Shown: positions 48,759 to 60,423 of the stretch, piece by piece
Layout of the letters: each line of letters begins with the position of its first letter
How positions within the stretch are numbered: the stretch's first letter is position 1
NCBI GenBank assembly: GCA_025331435.1
Contig: JAIWNI010000023.1
Coordinates: forward strand, 186,001 to 250,000
Origin: Choanephora cucurbitarum
Taxonomy: Eukaryota; Mucoromycota; Mucoromycetes; Mucorales; Choanephoraceae
DNA: 64,000 nt
Direction: 5' to 3'
Notes under the pieces: generated by a model
What the model was told of the DNA's origin: nothing
Databases searched by the model: none
What the model saw: only the letters and a program-made list of their open reading frames with translations
Translations under genes and position numbers: made by a program

Positions 48759-50585
48759 TTAACTAAGTATAGGAAGAAACTTGAGTAGTAAACAAAGAAT
48801 ATGTGTTAGTTTAGCGTAAGCTACTCAATGTACAGTTCTACTTACATTGCCAACAATGACGCTGGGTAAATCAAAAATATCTCTCTTAATGGTAAAGCAA
48901 AAAGTGCAGGGTACAGGTTTTTGCTGAGGTGTACGCAAAATACAAGAGTAGCTACATGCTTTATCTGTATTGTCGAAAGCATGTATAGAAAACTTCTCCC
49001 AATATTCTACAGCTGATTGGTTTTCCATTAACTACCATTCTGACCATGTTATCAAAAAAGTTACTTATATTATAGCTATCTACAGAAGTTTACCTCATAG
49101 ATGTAAGTCTTCTTGTTCAGAAGCATATCTCGAGTCCACTGTGTCAAGAGAGAAAATTCTTTGCCTACCAAGCAAACCTCGCCTGTTCTCCTCCAGACAA
49201 CTGTGGGTGTCCCAGAAAAGCTGATCAGCTTTTCGTATTCTAGTAACGTACGTTGAAAGCATCTTTCCATGAATATTAGATCCTCTTCTGTTAAGTTCAT
49301 TATGAGTGATAGAAATGAAGGTCGAAAGAGTGATAGTGCTCGGCTGATTCGCATTAAATCATCATGCCTCATGCGATCTGTTACATACTGAATTAAATAA
49401 TGAAATCCCTCTGCATAATTGAATGGTTTCCGAACACTATTGTAGACAGCCTCAGGTGTGTTGCCGTTATTGCCTTTACGTCTATTACCTGTGCTACTCT
49501 TCTGTGTAGCTGTTGACGATGATGTGCTCACAGTTGATGCCACACTATCTCGTTTTACATTTTTTTGAACAGGAGACGAATATGTAAGAGACGGTTGTCT
49601 TGGTAATGGCTCTATAGTTGGAGTTGGAGGCTTTGGCGGCTGGAAATGCATTTGAGCTGGCTGGTTTATTGTGTTTGCGGATGATGGGGTAAATGGGAAT
49701 AGACTGGAGAGTGCATTGAACAGTTGACTGTCGGATGAAGTAGTGTTGATGATTTCTGCTGTAGTTGGAATGGTTGGAGTAGGGCTATTTGCAGTATTTC
49801 TGATTGAAGCTGGCTTGTCATTGACAGACATGCTACTGAGTATGTTGTATTCAAGGCCAGTTGCTTCTGAACCAAATCCAAAATCAGCAAATGAAAGATT
49901 GAATAGCGAGCTAGTATCTATGAAGGTTGAATTCGCTTCAATGCAATAATTAGTCATTTGAAATTATACCAAAAAAAAACGGAGAAAGTAAGGATGATAA
50001 GGGGGTTAGAGAGGGGTGGTGAAGAACAAGCATGTCTTACCCAGTGGCTGATCTGCTGGTGTAAATGGCACATTGGCTGTAGGAGAATATACTTTAAAAA
50101 AAAAAGAGTGTGAATTAGATCTACAACAGCTTTAAAGTGTTGATTCATGATATTTTACATTCGTCTGAAGGTGTGTCTGTATCTGTTTTGGGTCTCTTGT
50201 TTCTATCTGTACAGGTGTTCATCAAATTTCGCTTGATACATCCTTGACAAGGTCTGCCTAATGTTTTGATTCGAAAATGAATTGATATATATATACATGC
50301 ATGAGGGTGAAAAAGAAATAAGCACTTACCTTTATCACAAATCAAATTGGCCTAACGATACATATATCAAGCAGAGTGATAAAAGATATCAGTTAACAAC
50401 AAACATCTAGTTTGTAGACTAAGTGTATTCACCTTTTGGCAGTGTGTACAGGTATCTATGCTCTTTCGTTTCTCAGTGTTTTCCATATTGGATATTGGCA
50501 AGAATGAAAAATAGTTTTGAAATGTGTTCAAGTCAGCTTCAGTACTCTTGTCATTGCTGTTTACTGTTGTGATTCCTTGCGACAT
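48759..50585 (-). CDS. AcuK/Ert1-like zinc-cluster regulator of gluconeogenesis
   Basis: 457 residues in seven exons: 50585-50433, 50351-50330, 50257-50159, 50091-50041, 49935-49094, 49031-48846 and 48779-48759. The N-terminal Zn2Cys6 motif, CTHCQKANLICDKGRPCQGC then IKRNLMNTC, has the wide spacing of the AcuK/Ert1/Gsm1 group. It is assembled from three exons. A low-complexity Ser/Thr/Pro linker follows. The C-terminal part is the conserved PAS-containing region of that family: FNYAEGFHYLIQYVTDRMRH, ERCFQRTLLEYEKLISFSGT, PTVVWRRTGEVCLVGKEFSL, ENQSAVEYWEKFSIHAFDN and VGNFLPILS at the end. Such proteins switch on gluconeogenic and carbon-source genes. A (GA)n tract at 50603-50623 just upstream reads CT on the coding strand. 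Confidence 0.88.
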
Positions 50586-51505
50586 CTGAAAAATACAAGA
50601 AAGAGAGAGAGAGAGAGAGAAAAAATATAACAAATTGAAATATGGGAAAAAAGAAAGGCCCAATTTAATGTGTGTGGGTAGATGTCTTTAAAAAGGAAAA
50701 CTCAGGGATAAACGGTTGCGAGAAATATATATACTTTCATCTCTAAGTCATTGCCTTTTAGTAAACTGAGTAACTCATTAATCCACAAAGGAAAAAAAAA
50801 CAAATTGAACAACAACTATAGTAACAATATACTAAGCTTGGTCGAAATTTTATAATTCCAGCTTGAGACTGTGATACAGTGAATAAGTAGAGAGAGAAAG
50901 AGAGTCATTCATCAGATCACGATTGACTCTTTCTTTTTCTCTCTCCCTACATGAGTTATATACTAAGAGCTTCAAAAATCAAAATGCCATGGCTATCGTA
51001 TAGAGAAATACTGAAAGGACAGACGAAGATAGATGTACACCAAGCTATTACACAAAACAACCAATTCATACATGCTTCGTTTTTTCTGTGTAAGGAAAAA
51101 CCCTATTAGTTATGGCCAAGCATTAAATCCTTAGCTAAAGAGTATATCTTCTTGATCCAGAAGAAATCATGCATATCTAAATCTGAAACTAAAAGTAACT
51201 ACAGTGCGTGGACCGAAAGGTGGCGAAAAGGGGTGTACTTAAGGGAACATCTTAATTTTACTCTACCTTTTTCTTTAAATAACTTAATAACTTGCCAATT
51301 CTATTTTTCTTTTCTTCGGGAACCTTATCGTATACTCGAGGATTAGAAAATCAAGAACACACTATTTCATTATATAAATCTATCTATATTAACGTACATA
51401 ATATCATAAATAAAGCTATTACAAACATATCACAAATATATCACAAACATATCACAAATACATTACAAATTAGATGGTTGAATTCTAGCTCGTCAATTGC
51501 TATCT
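50586..51505. other. Spacer with simple repeats
   Basis: Starts with the GA/CT tract of the AcuK-like promoter; a second GA/CT-rich patch lies at 50890-50950. The end next to the inverted repeat carries a tandem array of variants of CATATCACAAA at about 51425-51465. No gene was found. Confidence 0.5.
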
Positions 51506-52184
51506 AATAAGCATAAAGAAAGAAAAAGATATCCAGTAAGCGGTTTTCAAAATGTCAATGAGCCCATACAGAACTCCCGGATAGCATACTGTCAAAAACC
51601 AAGTGGCAGGCTTTTGCACTCTAAAAGGGGCGTCTCTTTTACTTCAAATGCATTCATGCGAGCAACCCGCACAGATGCCTTTATTGAAGACGGTCAGGAC
51701 AGAACAACTACGGAAGGTGGTGCAGAGGCTATGAACCGCACATTGTCGAAGAAGGAGAGAAATCAAATCTTCGAAACTTGACTAATCCAAGCGAATACAA
51801 CGAATGCCAACCTGTTATCACTGAGCTCGATGCCAAAGACGAGAGTTTAGAGAGCAGAGCATCACTTGTTGTTGTTGTTGTTGTTGTTGTTGTAATCGCT
51901 TGGATTAGTCAAGTTTCGAAGATTTGATTTCTCTCCTTCTTCGACAATGTGCGGTTCATAGCCTCTGCACCACCTTCCGTAGTTGTTCTGTCCTGACCGT
52001 CTTCAATAAAGGCATCTGTGCGGGTTGCTCGCATGAATGCATTTGAAGTAAAAGAGACGCCCCTTTTAGAGTGCAAAAGCCTGCCACTTGGTTTTTGACA
52101 GTATGCTATCCGGGAGTTCTGTATGGGCTCATTGACATTTTGAAAACCGCTTACTGGATATCTTTTTCTTTCTTTATGCTTATT
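51506..52184. repeat. Large inverted repeat, 289-bp arms with TTG-repeat spacer
   Basis: Left arm 51506-51794, right arm 51896-52184, same length and apparently identical: the ~90-residue open frames they encode on opposite strands match residue for residue. The 101-bp spacer contains a (TTG)n run of about nine units (51868-51893). The left frame reads IAYCQKPSGRLLHSKRGVSF and EGGAEAMNRTLSKKERNQIF. After a one-base shift near 51779 it continues as LTNPSEYNECQPVITELDAK into the spacer, so the left arm plus spacer is the original orientation. The right arm is its inverted copy. Transcripts from either side would fold into a near-perfect hairpin. Function unknown; an assembly palindrome is a possible artefact. 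Confidence 0.9.
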
Positions 52185-52552
52185 GATTTTCTGTTCTGCG
52201 CCAATTGAATTTCTAAAAATCACCAAATGATCGATTTTCAACATCCATCATTTGGGTCTATACGCATTGTATCAAATAGATTGTACTTGTATATAATTTC
52301 AACAGATATTTCAAAGCAGAATAAATACAAGTAAGTACACTGTAGAATTTTTGAGACCTTAGTACTTTGGAACTTGACTCCAATTATTACAATAAACGAT
52401 AAAGGTGAAAGTAACTCGATCTTAAGCAATGTCAACCCATTTTCAAACACCGTACGAGATAGTTTAAAAAATCAATATGCGAAGTTTTCATTTTTTTCTC
52501 TTCTTCCTTTAATCCTCTGCTTCAAAGCTTTTCTCTTTTAAAACTAAAAAAA

Positions 52553-53893
52553 ATGTCTAAAAGTAAGGCTAATAGCTAAAGAGCCAAGCAATTGTGTGCA
52601 TGAAAGAGCTATCATATAGACGATTCAATCTTTCTTCTTGTGTATATAAAATTATTGTGATCATCATTCATTAATCCATATCTCTGTCAGCCGCCAATCC
52701 AGATCTAACAGACCAGTCCATATATAATCGTGCCAGAGGATTTGCAGCTGGTATGGCTTCTGGAATAACTAAGTTGGTTGTAGGGCATCCATTTGGTATG
52801 TTTGCTTTTAAATTTCTTTGACAATATTCAAACGTATGCTACATTTGATTAGATACTGTCAAAATTCGTATGCAGACAACAAGTCGATCAGATGGAAGAT
52901 TTAAAGGACCATTAGATTGCTTCTTGAAAACAATTCGAAATGAAGGGATTCGAGGCATTTACAAAGGGGCCACACCTCCACTTGTTGGTTGGATGTTTAT
53001 GGATTCATTGATGTACGTATTCTTCTTAGATCAAGATGAAAGAAGAAATTGACGATGCATGTATGAAAGGTTAGGCACTTTGCATAATGCGCGTATGCTT
53101 CAACAGTCATGGAATGGCGATAGACCACTCAGTTTGTTTCAACATGGTTTGGCAGGCTTGGCAGGCGGCCTTACAGTATCCTTTGTGGCTACACCTGTGG
53201 AACAGATCAAAGCCAGATTGCAAGTGCAATATGATGCTAAAACAAAAGTCTATAGTGGGCCTATTGATTGTATTCGTCAGTTGGTATGTAAATTGTCATT
53301 ATCAAGACACCTTGTACAAAATGAAACTAAAGAAGGTCATTTTGTAGGTCCGTAACAATGGCGTCTTTGGTCTATGGCAAGGTCTTTTGCCCACTATGCT
53401 ATTTCGTAGTTGGTTCTTTCTGTTTTGGAGTTCATACGAAGTGTTTTCTCGTGAATTGAGAAAGAGAAAACTGAGTGATGGAACAGTATCGTTTGTGGCA
53501 GGTGGACTGAGTGCCACTATTTTTTGGATAGGCGCTTTCCCTACAGGTAAAATAGCCAACCAGAAAACCTACATAAAGCGTGTAACATTATGAGTCATGG
53601 TTACATAACACTTATTTTAGACGTAGTGAAGAATCGATACATGACACAGCCAGATGTGCATCCAAAGAAGTTTCCTACACCAACTGCTATTGCTCGCTAT
53701 GTCTATCAAACAGAGGGGATGGTTGGGTTTTATAGAGGTATGCAGCAATGACACAGGAGAATCATCCATGATCTAATAAGGTCTTATAGGTTTTTTACCT
53801 TCTTTCCTTCGAGCATTTCCTACAAATGCTTCAGCTGTATTTATGTTCGAATTTGTTATGAGGGCACTAGGCAATAAAAAAGAGAGTCAATAG
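52553..53893 (+). CDS. Mitochondrial carrier (SLC25 family)
   Basis: About 300 residues in seven exons. The first coding exon is 10 nt (52553-52562, ATGTCTAAAA), joined to an exon that begins TANPDLTDQSIYNRARGFAA. Three carrier repeats are complete. Their signature motifs are HPFDTVKIRMQ, TPVEQIKARLQ (Glu in place of Asp) and FPTDVVKNRYM, each followed by the Gly-rich W/Y-x-G element (GIYKGATPP, GLWQGLLPT, GFYRGFLPS). It sits in the inner membrane and exchanges a small metabolite. The contact-point residues are not enough to name the substrate; amino-acid/carnitine-like or fungal-specific (Yfr045w-like) carriers are candidates. The stop at 53891 follows GNKKESQ. Confidence 0.92.
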
Positions 53894-54087
53894 ATTGTAC
53901 ATTCACAATAACGGTTCAAAGAAAAAAGATGCTTTCACCTAAGTTTGCGAATATCATAGCTTGTATCGAAAAACTAAACGTTCTATAAGATGTATTATTG
54001 AATAACAGTTTCTTATCAAGCAATATCAATAACCAAACTTTCATCAAGTTTTCTTTATGGCGCGCGATCGAATTGCTGCAATTCTAT

Positions 54088-54669
54088 TTACTTAACAGGT
54101 AGTGTTAAGAGGATAAGTTGAATGAATATCGACCAATCAACGCCTATTAGACGTTGGCTTGCTAGAAAGACATTCTTGAATTCATCATTAAATGCATCAG
54201 GTACAGAAGAAGCTTGTAATTCAATCATTGTATCAACACTTTGACTATGAGTACGTTTTGAATATAAAGAGCAACCCTTTCCCCTTAGAAATGACTTGAG
54301 TTGCCATGCAATGTTCAGGCCAAACAAATAAAATATGTCTATCCCAATGAATGTTGGAGAAGAAAAACTAGGCAGCTTTCTGAAGATCGATGGATCTTTG
54401 ACTCCATGGACAATATCACCAAACAAGAAATATTCCAAAGTGCGCCCACAGCAAGAATCATTTTGATCGTTGGCTACTTGTCTGAAGCACCCTACCTTAC
54501 AAGGGCGAATTGTACAGAAACGACAGAGCCAATAAGAGTCATAGCCCGAGAGGTGCTTGATTTCAAAAACAGAAGGTACATCACCAAATGAGCCAACAAG
54601 ATTTGTTTTCAATTGCAAAACATTTGAGCCGGCATAAACTATATTTCCTTCAGCATTTAACTTTCTCAT
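54088..54669 (-). pseudogene. Fragment of a transposase-like gene
   Basis: 193-codon open frame. It contains FGDVPSVFEIKHLSGYDSYW, LCRFCTIRPCKVGCFRQ, GDIVHGVKDPSIFRKLPSFS, FIGIDIFYLFGLNIAWQL and VDWSIFIQLILLTLPVK. The succession 'GDxP..., G+xSxxxCRFC..., HG+...LxSFxxPxFxGID..HL+G, ...AVDWxxFxxxxxPxxV' is that of the transposase-domain proteins found in many copies in Mucoromycota. The expected His of the IDxxHL motif is replaced by Tyr-Leu, and both ends are missing. It is likely a decayed fragment. The methionine at its start lacks the upstream conserved portion. Confidence 0.55.
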
Positions 54670-55781
54670 TCTATAACAAAACTTCTAAGGAAGACATAGA
54701 TCTTGTTTGTTTTTAGAAAGCATCTAACATTGACTAATTTTTTTTCTTGTATCTAAAATGTTTATGTTATTGATGAAGCATATAAGTTGAGTAATAAGCT
54801 GTAATATTTACCTCAAAAACCCGAATTCTAGTCGTTTGAACGTGTTTAGCTTAAAGAGACTTACTGCCAAATTGAAGAGTCTCAAACAATAGCTAAATAC
54901 ATGACATAACAAGCAAGACCAAAAGTACCAAACGAATGGATATATGACTTAGAGAATCAACATACAATGAACGCACAAGCAACAAGCCCTTGTATTGGAT
55001 CAGTAGAACGCATACTTAAAAAGATCTAGGCAACATGCATGAGATTTGGGTGAAACAAGTATTTGAGAGACTTGTATCAACCAACATGTAATAACCTGTT
55101 CGCTTTGAGAACAAAACTCGACTTATTAAACTTCGCTTTAGGTTTTGTTGCTCACCTACAGCTTTGTTTAGGTGACAGAAAGTTGTTCATGAGGCTATTG
55201 TGTAAAGCTGCTGTCCAGACACAACCCATATTAGAGGATGTAATAAAGGTGGCTCTGATAGCTTGTCGGAAGATATACATAGAAGAGATTCGAAAATTGA
55301 ACGAACTCCAACACTCAAACAACCTACTTCCCCCACATGCATACTAGACTTCTTGATTAGTTTCCCTCTCCCGTCTTCTACGTAATGTTTTGACATATAG
55401 CTTATACACTCAGCCGTTCCTTTTTAGACTCCTTTTTGATTTGATCTGTCCCGGGCAACTTTATCTCTTCAGATTGTGTGCTCAAGTAGGAATTTATGTA
55501 TATGTGTTTAAAAGTATATCTTGGCTATTACCAAAAAAGAACGAAATTTTTTTATGCGAGGCCTTTTTACGCAATTAGTTTAGAGAGCATTATTAAGGCT
55601 ACTAAATAAGTACAACTGTTGTAGTAGATCAGAGAAAAGAAAATGGAGCAGAGGGAATTGGTTACCTGATTACATAACTAGAGAAAGTGGTCGGCTGTCT
55701 GGATTTAAACTTTATAAAGGTTGATGATTAATTTGACATTTTTTGTTTCTTTCTTTTCTTTTTATAAAAAATCTTACTGTA
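54670..55781. other. Spacer upstream of HIS1
   Basis: A plus-strand 94-codon frame at 55063-55347 is protein-like but matches nothing I recognise; it may be more element debris. A TATAAA at 55712-55717 lies 65 bp before the HIS1 start, followed by a CT/T tract (55741-55767). Confidence 0.5.
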
Positions 55782-56744
55782 ATGGATTTTGTCAAGGACC
55801 TCACCGATAGACTTTTATTTGCCGTCCCCAAGAAGGGCCGTCTTTACGAACAATGTATGCAGTTATTGAACGGCTCAGATATTCACTTCAATCGCCGTTC
55901 TCGTCAAGATATTGCCCTTAGTACCAATTTGCCCATTGCCCTTATTTTCTTGCCTGCTGCTGATATTCCCAAATATGTTGCTGACGGTAACGTTGATTTG
56001 GGTATTTCCGGTCAAGACATGATTGTTGAAAATGAAGTTCAAGACAAGGTAACTGAAATCATGGAGCTTGGTTTTGGTAAGTGTCGTTTGTGTGTTCAAG
56101 TTCCTACCAAGGGCCCTTTTACCAACATTGAGGAGTTGGCCGGAAAGCGTATTGTCACTAGCTTTGATGCCTTTGCCAAAAAAGTATTTGAACCTATCGA
56201 TCAAGCTAAAGGCACAAAGACAACCATTAACTACGTATCTGGTTCTGTTGAAGCTGCCTGTGCTTTGGGTCTCGCTGATGGCATTAGTAAGTAGTAATCT
56301 TGGAATATAATAGCAAAATAGGCTCAAGCTAATCCTTTCTGTTTGATTCATGAAGTTGATCTTGTCGAATCTGGTGAGACAATGCGTGCAGCTGGTCTTC
56401 ACGATATTAGTACATTGTTAGAAACTCAATCTGTCTTGATGTCCAACAAACATTCTAAGCACCAGGACTTGATTGATAAGATTACTTCTCGTATTCGTGG
56501 TGTTATTACTGCTGAAAAGTACGTCCTGTGTACATACAATGTTGAGCGTGAAAACTTGGCTCGTGCTGTTCAAATTACACCTGGTCGTCAAGGACCTACA
56601 GTTTCCTCTCTCGATTCTCACGAAGGATGGGTTGCTGTCTCAGCCATGATCGAAAAGAAGAAGAAGGGTGAAGTCATGGACGGTTTGTCTGAAGTGGGTG
56701 CCACTGATATTTTGGTTATGTCATTCACCAACTGTAGAGTTTAA
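55782..56744 (+). CDS. HIS1: ATP phosphoribosyltransferase (first step of histidine synthesis)
   Basis: Condenses ATP with PRPP, the committed and feedback-inhibited step. Two exons, 55782-56286 and 56356-56744, give 297 residues, the same length as the yeast enzyme. Motifs: LLFAVPKKGRLYEQCMQLL at the N-terminus; the LGISGQDMIVE segment after DGNVDLG; the PRPP-binding region with SGSVEAACALGLADGI leading over the intron into DLVESGETMRAAGL; and the C-terminal regulatory HisG domain, YNVERENLARAVQITPGRQG and PTVSSL, ending MSFTNCRV. The long-form HisG with its own regulatory domain needs no HisZ partner. The start was set at MDFVKDL because the upstream extension (MFLSFLFIKNL) is a translated pyrimidine tract. 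Confidence 0.96.
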
Positions 56745-57569
56745 TGTATTACCATTGTATTCGAGCACTAGTGGTCTTCTCATGCAATAAAATATTTATT
56801 TCTCATTTAAAATCTGACCTCCGGAGATGTTAATAGTTAGTGCTCTTGCTATACCTTGTAGTGTTGGCATTGAGCAGCCTTGACTAGCAGGCATTGTTGC
56901 CAATAGTACGTTTTAATTCTATAATGATTGTTAATCATTATGCAGAAAAGCATGACCAAAGAGACGTCTTCGATGCAGGTCCACTTTGCCTTTGTATTGG
57001 AATAAGCCCAGACAGTGAGAGCAAGTCGCCAGCCAACTTATGTCCACTAAAGGAAACCAAATTGTTTGTCGGTTTAGTAGCATCAAAAAATCGAATAAAG
57101 ATAAAGCTAATGAGCTATCACCTAGATAAGAGCTTCTTAACACTGTTGTCGATATCTCTAAAGCTAGAATGTTGCGATCGAATAACTTATCAGCAGACTT
57201 GTCAACAATCTTTTTCTTTGTTCCAATTTACTGAAGGTATGTGTATACTCAATGTTGATAGTGCGATCGTTGAGATTGTTTTGCAATATATACATTGATA
57301 TATGTTAGTTTACCTATGTGAGAGGGTAGAGTTGTACTAGGTTATCTTCATTGTCAAAAGACTAAATGTAGTACCAAGACTTCAAGCGTTTGTGTATGTG
57401 TTGAAGAAATTAGCCTTACGCCCTAGTAGAAATATACCTCTGGAGGTCAGACTTGAAATGAGAAATAAATATTTTTATTGCATGAAAAAAAAAGACCATT
57501 AGTACACGAATACACTCTGAAAGCATTATGCATTTGTATATACATATATACATGCATACATACATGTTC
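56745..57569. other. Spacer between HIS1 and UreF
   Basis: A 134-codon plus-strand frame (56894-57298) is open but shows no recognisable domain. It lacks a promoter tract, and calling it a gene is not justified. A TA/CATA microsatellite lies at 57535-57565. Confidence 0.45.
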
Positions 57570-58384
57570 TTAACTGTTAAATAGTCGAGAATAAAGGCGA
57601 TCATGCATTCCTTGACATACATCTAGTAATGGATTTGTCTGGCAACAGTCTTCCAGACCTATTTCTTTAGTTTGATTTAAGATAGTCTCGATTGCTTTCC
57701 TTGACATTAGGAGCATTTTTTGAGCCTCGTAAGGCCCAATAATGTTCAACCGCACTGCTGAAGAATAGATAGTTCTTGTAAAGAGATAAAGCCATAGATG
57801 AAGTGTATTTTCTAACAAAAGAAAAAGAAAATAACTTCTAAAGTAAACAAGATAGCTCACTTCAACTCTTCTCGATATATTCATTTACCTATATCTACTT
57901 GAAGATATCGACAAACAAGTCCATAGCATATGGCGAAATGTCCGTCTGCTTTTTCGCCTCGAATCATAAGTTTCCATTTCTTGATAATGCTGATATCATA
58001 TTGTTGATCTTCTTGAGTAAAGCATTTCAAAAAGAGTGTAAGCATAGCAATACCCTGTGCCAAGGAGGCTCTTCTAGCAACTGAATTTGCTGTCATAACT
58101 GCATCGCACGTAGCGTCGGCTTCAGTAAGCTCAGCAAGAGGATCCTCTTGATCAAGCGATTCATATCCTGCCCTAACAAAGCAATTGGTATTGGAAGCAT
58201 AGTTATGTGCTGAAGAAGTTACGAAATCAACAAGGTTTTTATTATCAACAAGACCTGCTTGCCAACTTGCTTCCAAGCCTGAAGAAGCCACAAAACCACC
58301 TGTAGGAAGCGCCGAGTCTGTTAATATGTACAGAAGCCAACTGCTTGTTTCGTTTGAACTGAAAAAGTCTGTGAAACCGTTCAT
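57570..58384 (-). CDS. Urease accessory protein UreF
   Basis: Helps UreG and UreD load nickel into urease, so the organism should hydrolyse urea. Exons 58384-57889 and 57811-57570 give 245 residues. The N-terminal WLLYILTDSALPTGGFVASS, GLEASWQAGLVDN and the conserved SVARRASLAQGIAML are UreF hallmarks. So are GEKADGHFAICYGLVCRYLQ and, after the intron, LWLYLFTRTIYSSAVRLNII plus the C-terminal tail (CQTNPLLDVCQGMHDRLYSR). The start MNGFTDFF was chosen because the upstream frame is a hydrophobic translation of a T-rich leader. All-helical protein; length fits the family. Confidence 0.93.
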
Positions 58385-59187
58385 TTGAATTTTGAAAAAT
58401 AGAAGAAGAGGATAAAGCAGGTACAAAAAGATCAACTCCAAAACGAGGACTTTTATCAAATCAAAAGATGAGCGGATTTTAAAACTAAAAAAAATTATTG
58501 ATAACAAGCGATTGAAGGCTTAATAAGCTACGATACACAAGTTCACAGCATAGATAAAGATAAATCAGATTGTAATTAATCGATGCAATGTTTTTGTTGG
58601 TTGAGCTAGTTTATATAAATAAGCATCATGATCTACCTAAAAGAAATATAGCTATACATATGACTACTAGACTACATTGACTATAGGGATCTGCTTTAAT
58701 CTTCAGAGCAGAAATATAAGTAATGCTAGCATTGGCTTTGTTCTAACTAACAAGAATAGAGGAGCTCATGTCCCTAAAGCTTTTCACAAGTATTCAGTAA
58801 GATGTCATCAACAAAAGTAGCCATCCTTTTTGTAGCTAGGTAGGTTCGCCTTCTTTGCAAAGCTTAAAAATACGAGAATACGGATCAAATGAAAGCAAAA
58901 AAGTAACAGTTGAAATTAGAGTAAAAAATAGGGTTCAGGCGATCTATCTCAAGATTTTGCTAATCTTGTTCTATTGCGACTTCTTTACTGCCATAGATAT
59001 ACTGAATTGATCAAGATGTCAAAAGTCTGTCTGATAAAATGATCGCAAGACATAGGGTTACAAAATGTCCACAATAAGACGCAATTGCTGTTCTGTTGAA
59101 TACTCTTGTTTGTTTTTATACTTTTTATTCAGTCAAAACAATTATGGATCTAAGGAAATGACAAAAAAAATGTACCCATTAAATTAT
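58385..59187. other. Spacer, no supported gene
   Basis: 5' region of UreF and 3' region of RACK1. AT-rich, no significant frame. Confidence 0.5.
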
Positions 59188-60423
59188 TTAAAGAGTACGG
59201 GTGACTTGCCATACACGAATGATGTTGTCGGTATAACCAGAGAAGAGAGTGGCACCATCGGCGGACCAACAGACGGACAAACATTCGGGGTCAGGGTTCT
59301 TTCTCTTACCCAATTGAGGGAATTCAGGACGAAGTTCATCAACAATAGACTTGGATTCGAGATCCCAGATCTTGATACCGTTGGCAGTGGCAGCGCAGAG
59401 CCAGTAGCGGTTGGGAGAGAAGGTCAAGGCGTGAACGTTGGAGCCAGCTTCGAGAGAGTACAAGTGCTTGGCATCGTTCAAGTCCCAGAGCATGACAACA
59501 CCGTCCTTACCAGCAGAGGCACAGAGAGAACCATCAGGAGAGATGGTGACAGTGTTGACGTAACCGTTGTGACCAATGAAGTTGGTACGAAGCTTGAGCT
59601 TAGTCAAATCCCAAACCTTGACAAGCTTGTCCCAACCACCAGAGACGATGACAGGATTAGCAGGGTTAGGGGAGAAACGAACACAAGAAACCCATTCGGT
59701 GTGGCCATCTTCAGTGATGTTGTACTTACATTCACCGAGAGTGTTCCACAACTTGATGCTCTTGTCACGAGAACCAGAAACGATTTGACGGTTGTCAGCA
59801 GAGAAGGAAACAGACAAGACATCGTTCTTGTGGCCAACGAAACGACGGGTGGTGGTACCGCTGTTCAAGTCCCAGAGACGGAGAGTTTGATCCCAAGAGG
59901 CAGACAAAGCGAATTGACCATCAGAGGAAATAGCAATGTCTTCGATGAAGTGAGAATGACCAACGAGAGACTTACGGGGAACACCATAGTTCATTTCGTC
60001 TCTATTATATAAACGTGTTGCTTTTAGTGATATAATCCCCTTCCCTTTTTCTAGCTTTCTTTTTTGCGGTTGTCTGCTTCATGCTTTCTTTTGCGAATAA
60101 AAAAGGAAGTCATCTTTACCTGGTGAGGTTCCAAACAATGATAGATCTGTCACGAGAGGCAGACAAAACCATATCGGGAGCTTCAGAGGTGGTAGCAATG
60201 GCAGTGACTAAGTAGGTGATGGTCAATATCGTCCTCTATTGCTGCTATAACATTGCTAATGCATAAAGCAATGTATGTGTGTGTATAGCACTAAATCGTA
60301 TCATGCTTACCCCAGTTGCCATGGCCTAAATTTACAAAATTAGATTCATTCATCCATCCATCAATCCATTTTATCGTCTAGCGATTTACCTTCAAGAGTA
60401 CCGCGCAAGGTAAGAGTATCCAT
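59188..60423 (-). CDS. RACK1/Cpc2/Asc1, ribosome-bound WD40 protein
   Basis: 316 residues, the usual RACK1 length. The first exon starts at 60423 with [12 protein letters not shown]. Two short introns lie within the first blade (after Glu-Gly and after GHGNW), and a third falls after IIVWNLTR. The big last exon begins [20 protein letters not shown]. Seven WD40 blades are visible, with terminal GH...W-D pairs such as [32 protein letters not shown] and [12 protein letters not shown]. The protein binds the small ribosomal subunit near the mRNA exit, scaffolds signalling (PKC, MAPK) and in fungi modulates amino-acid control (Cpc2). Codon use is strongly biased, giving a long antisense open frame (59065-60012) that is a by-product. 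Its introns contain no recognisable box C/D snoRNA by eye. Confidence 0.97.

Noticed and set aside
51421..51480. Possible CRISPR-like array from the repeated CATATCACAAA units
   Set aside because: The units are adjacent or nearly so, without unique spacers, in a eukaryotic genome; a simple tandem repeat.
56894..57298. 134-codon plus-strand frame downstream of HIS1
   Set aside because: No domain, no promoter tract, and ordinary AT-rich composition; kept as spacer.
59065..60012. 315-codon plus-strand open frame
   Set aside because: It is antisense to the strongly codon-biased RACK1 gene. The repetitive Val/Thr/Arg composition is what the complement of that codon usage gives, and no domain is visible.
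59995..60423. snoRNA in RACK1 introns, as known for yeast ASC1 and animal RACK1
   Set aside because: No pair of box C and box D with a terminal stem could be found in the three introns.
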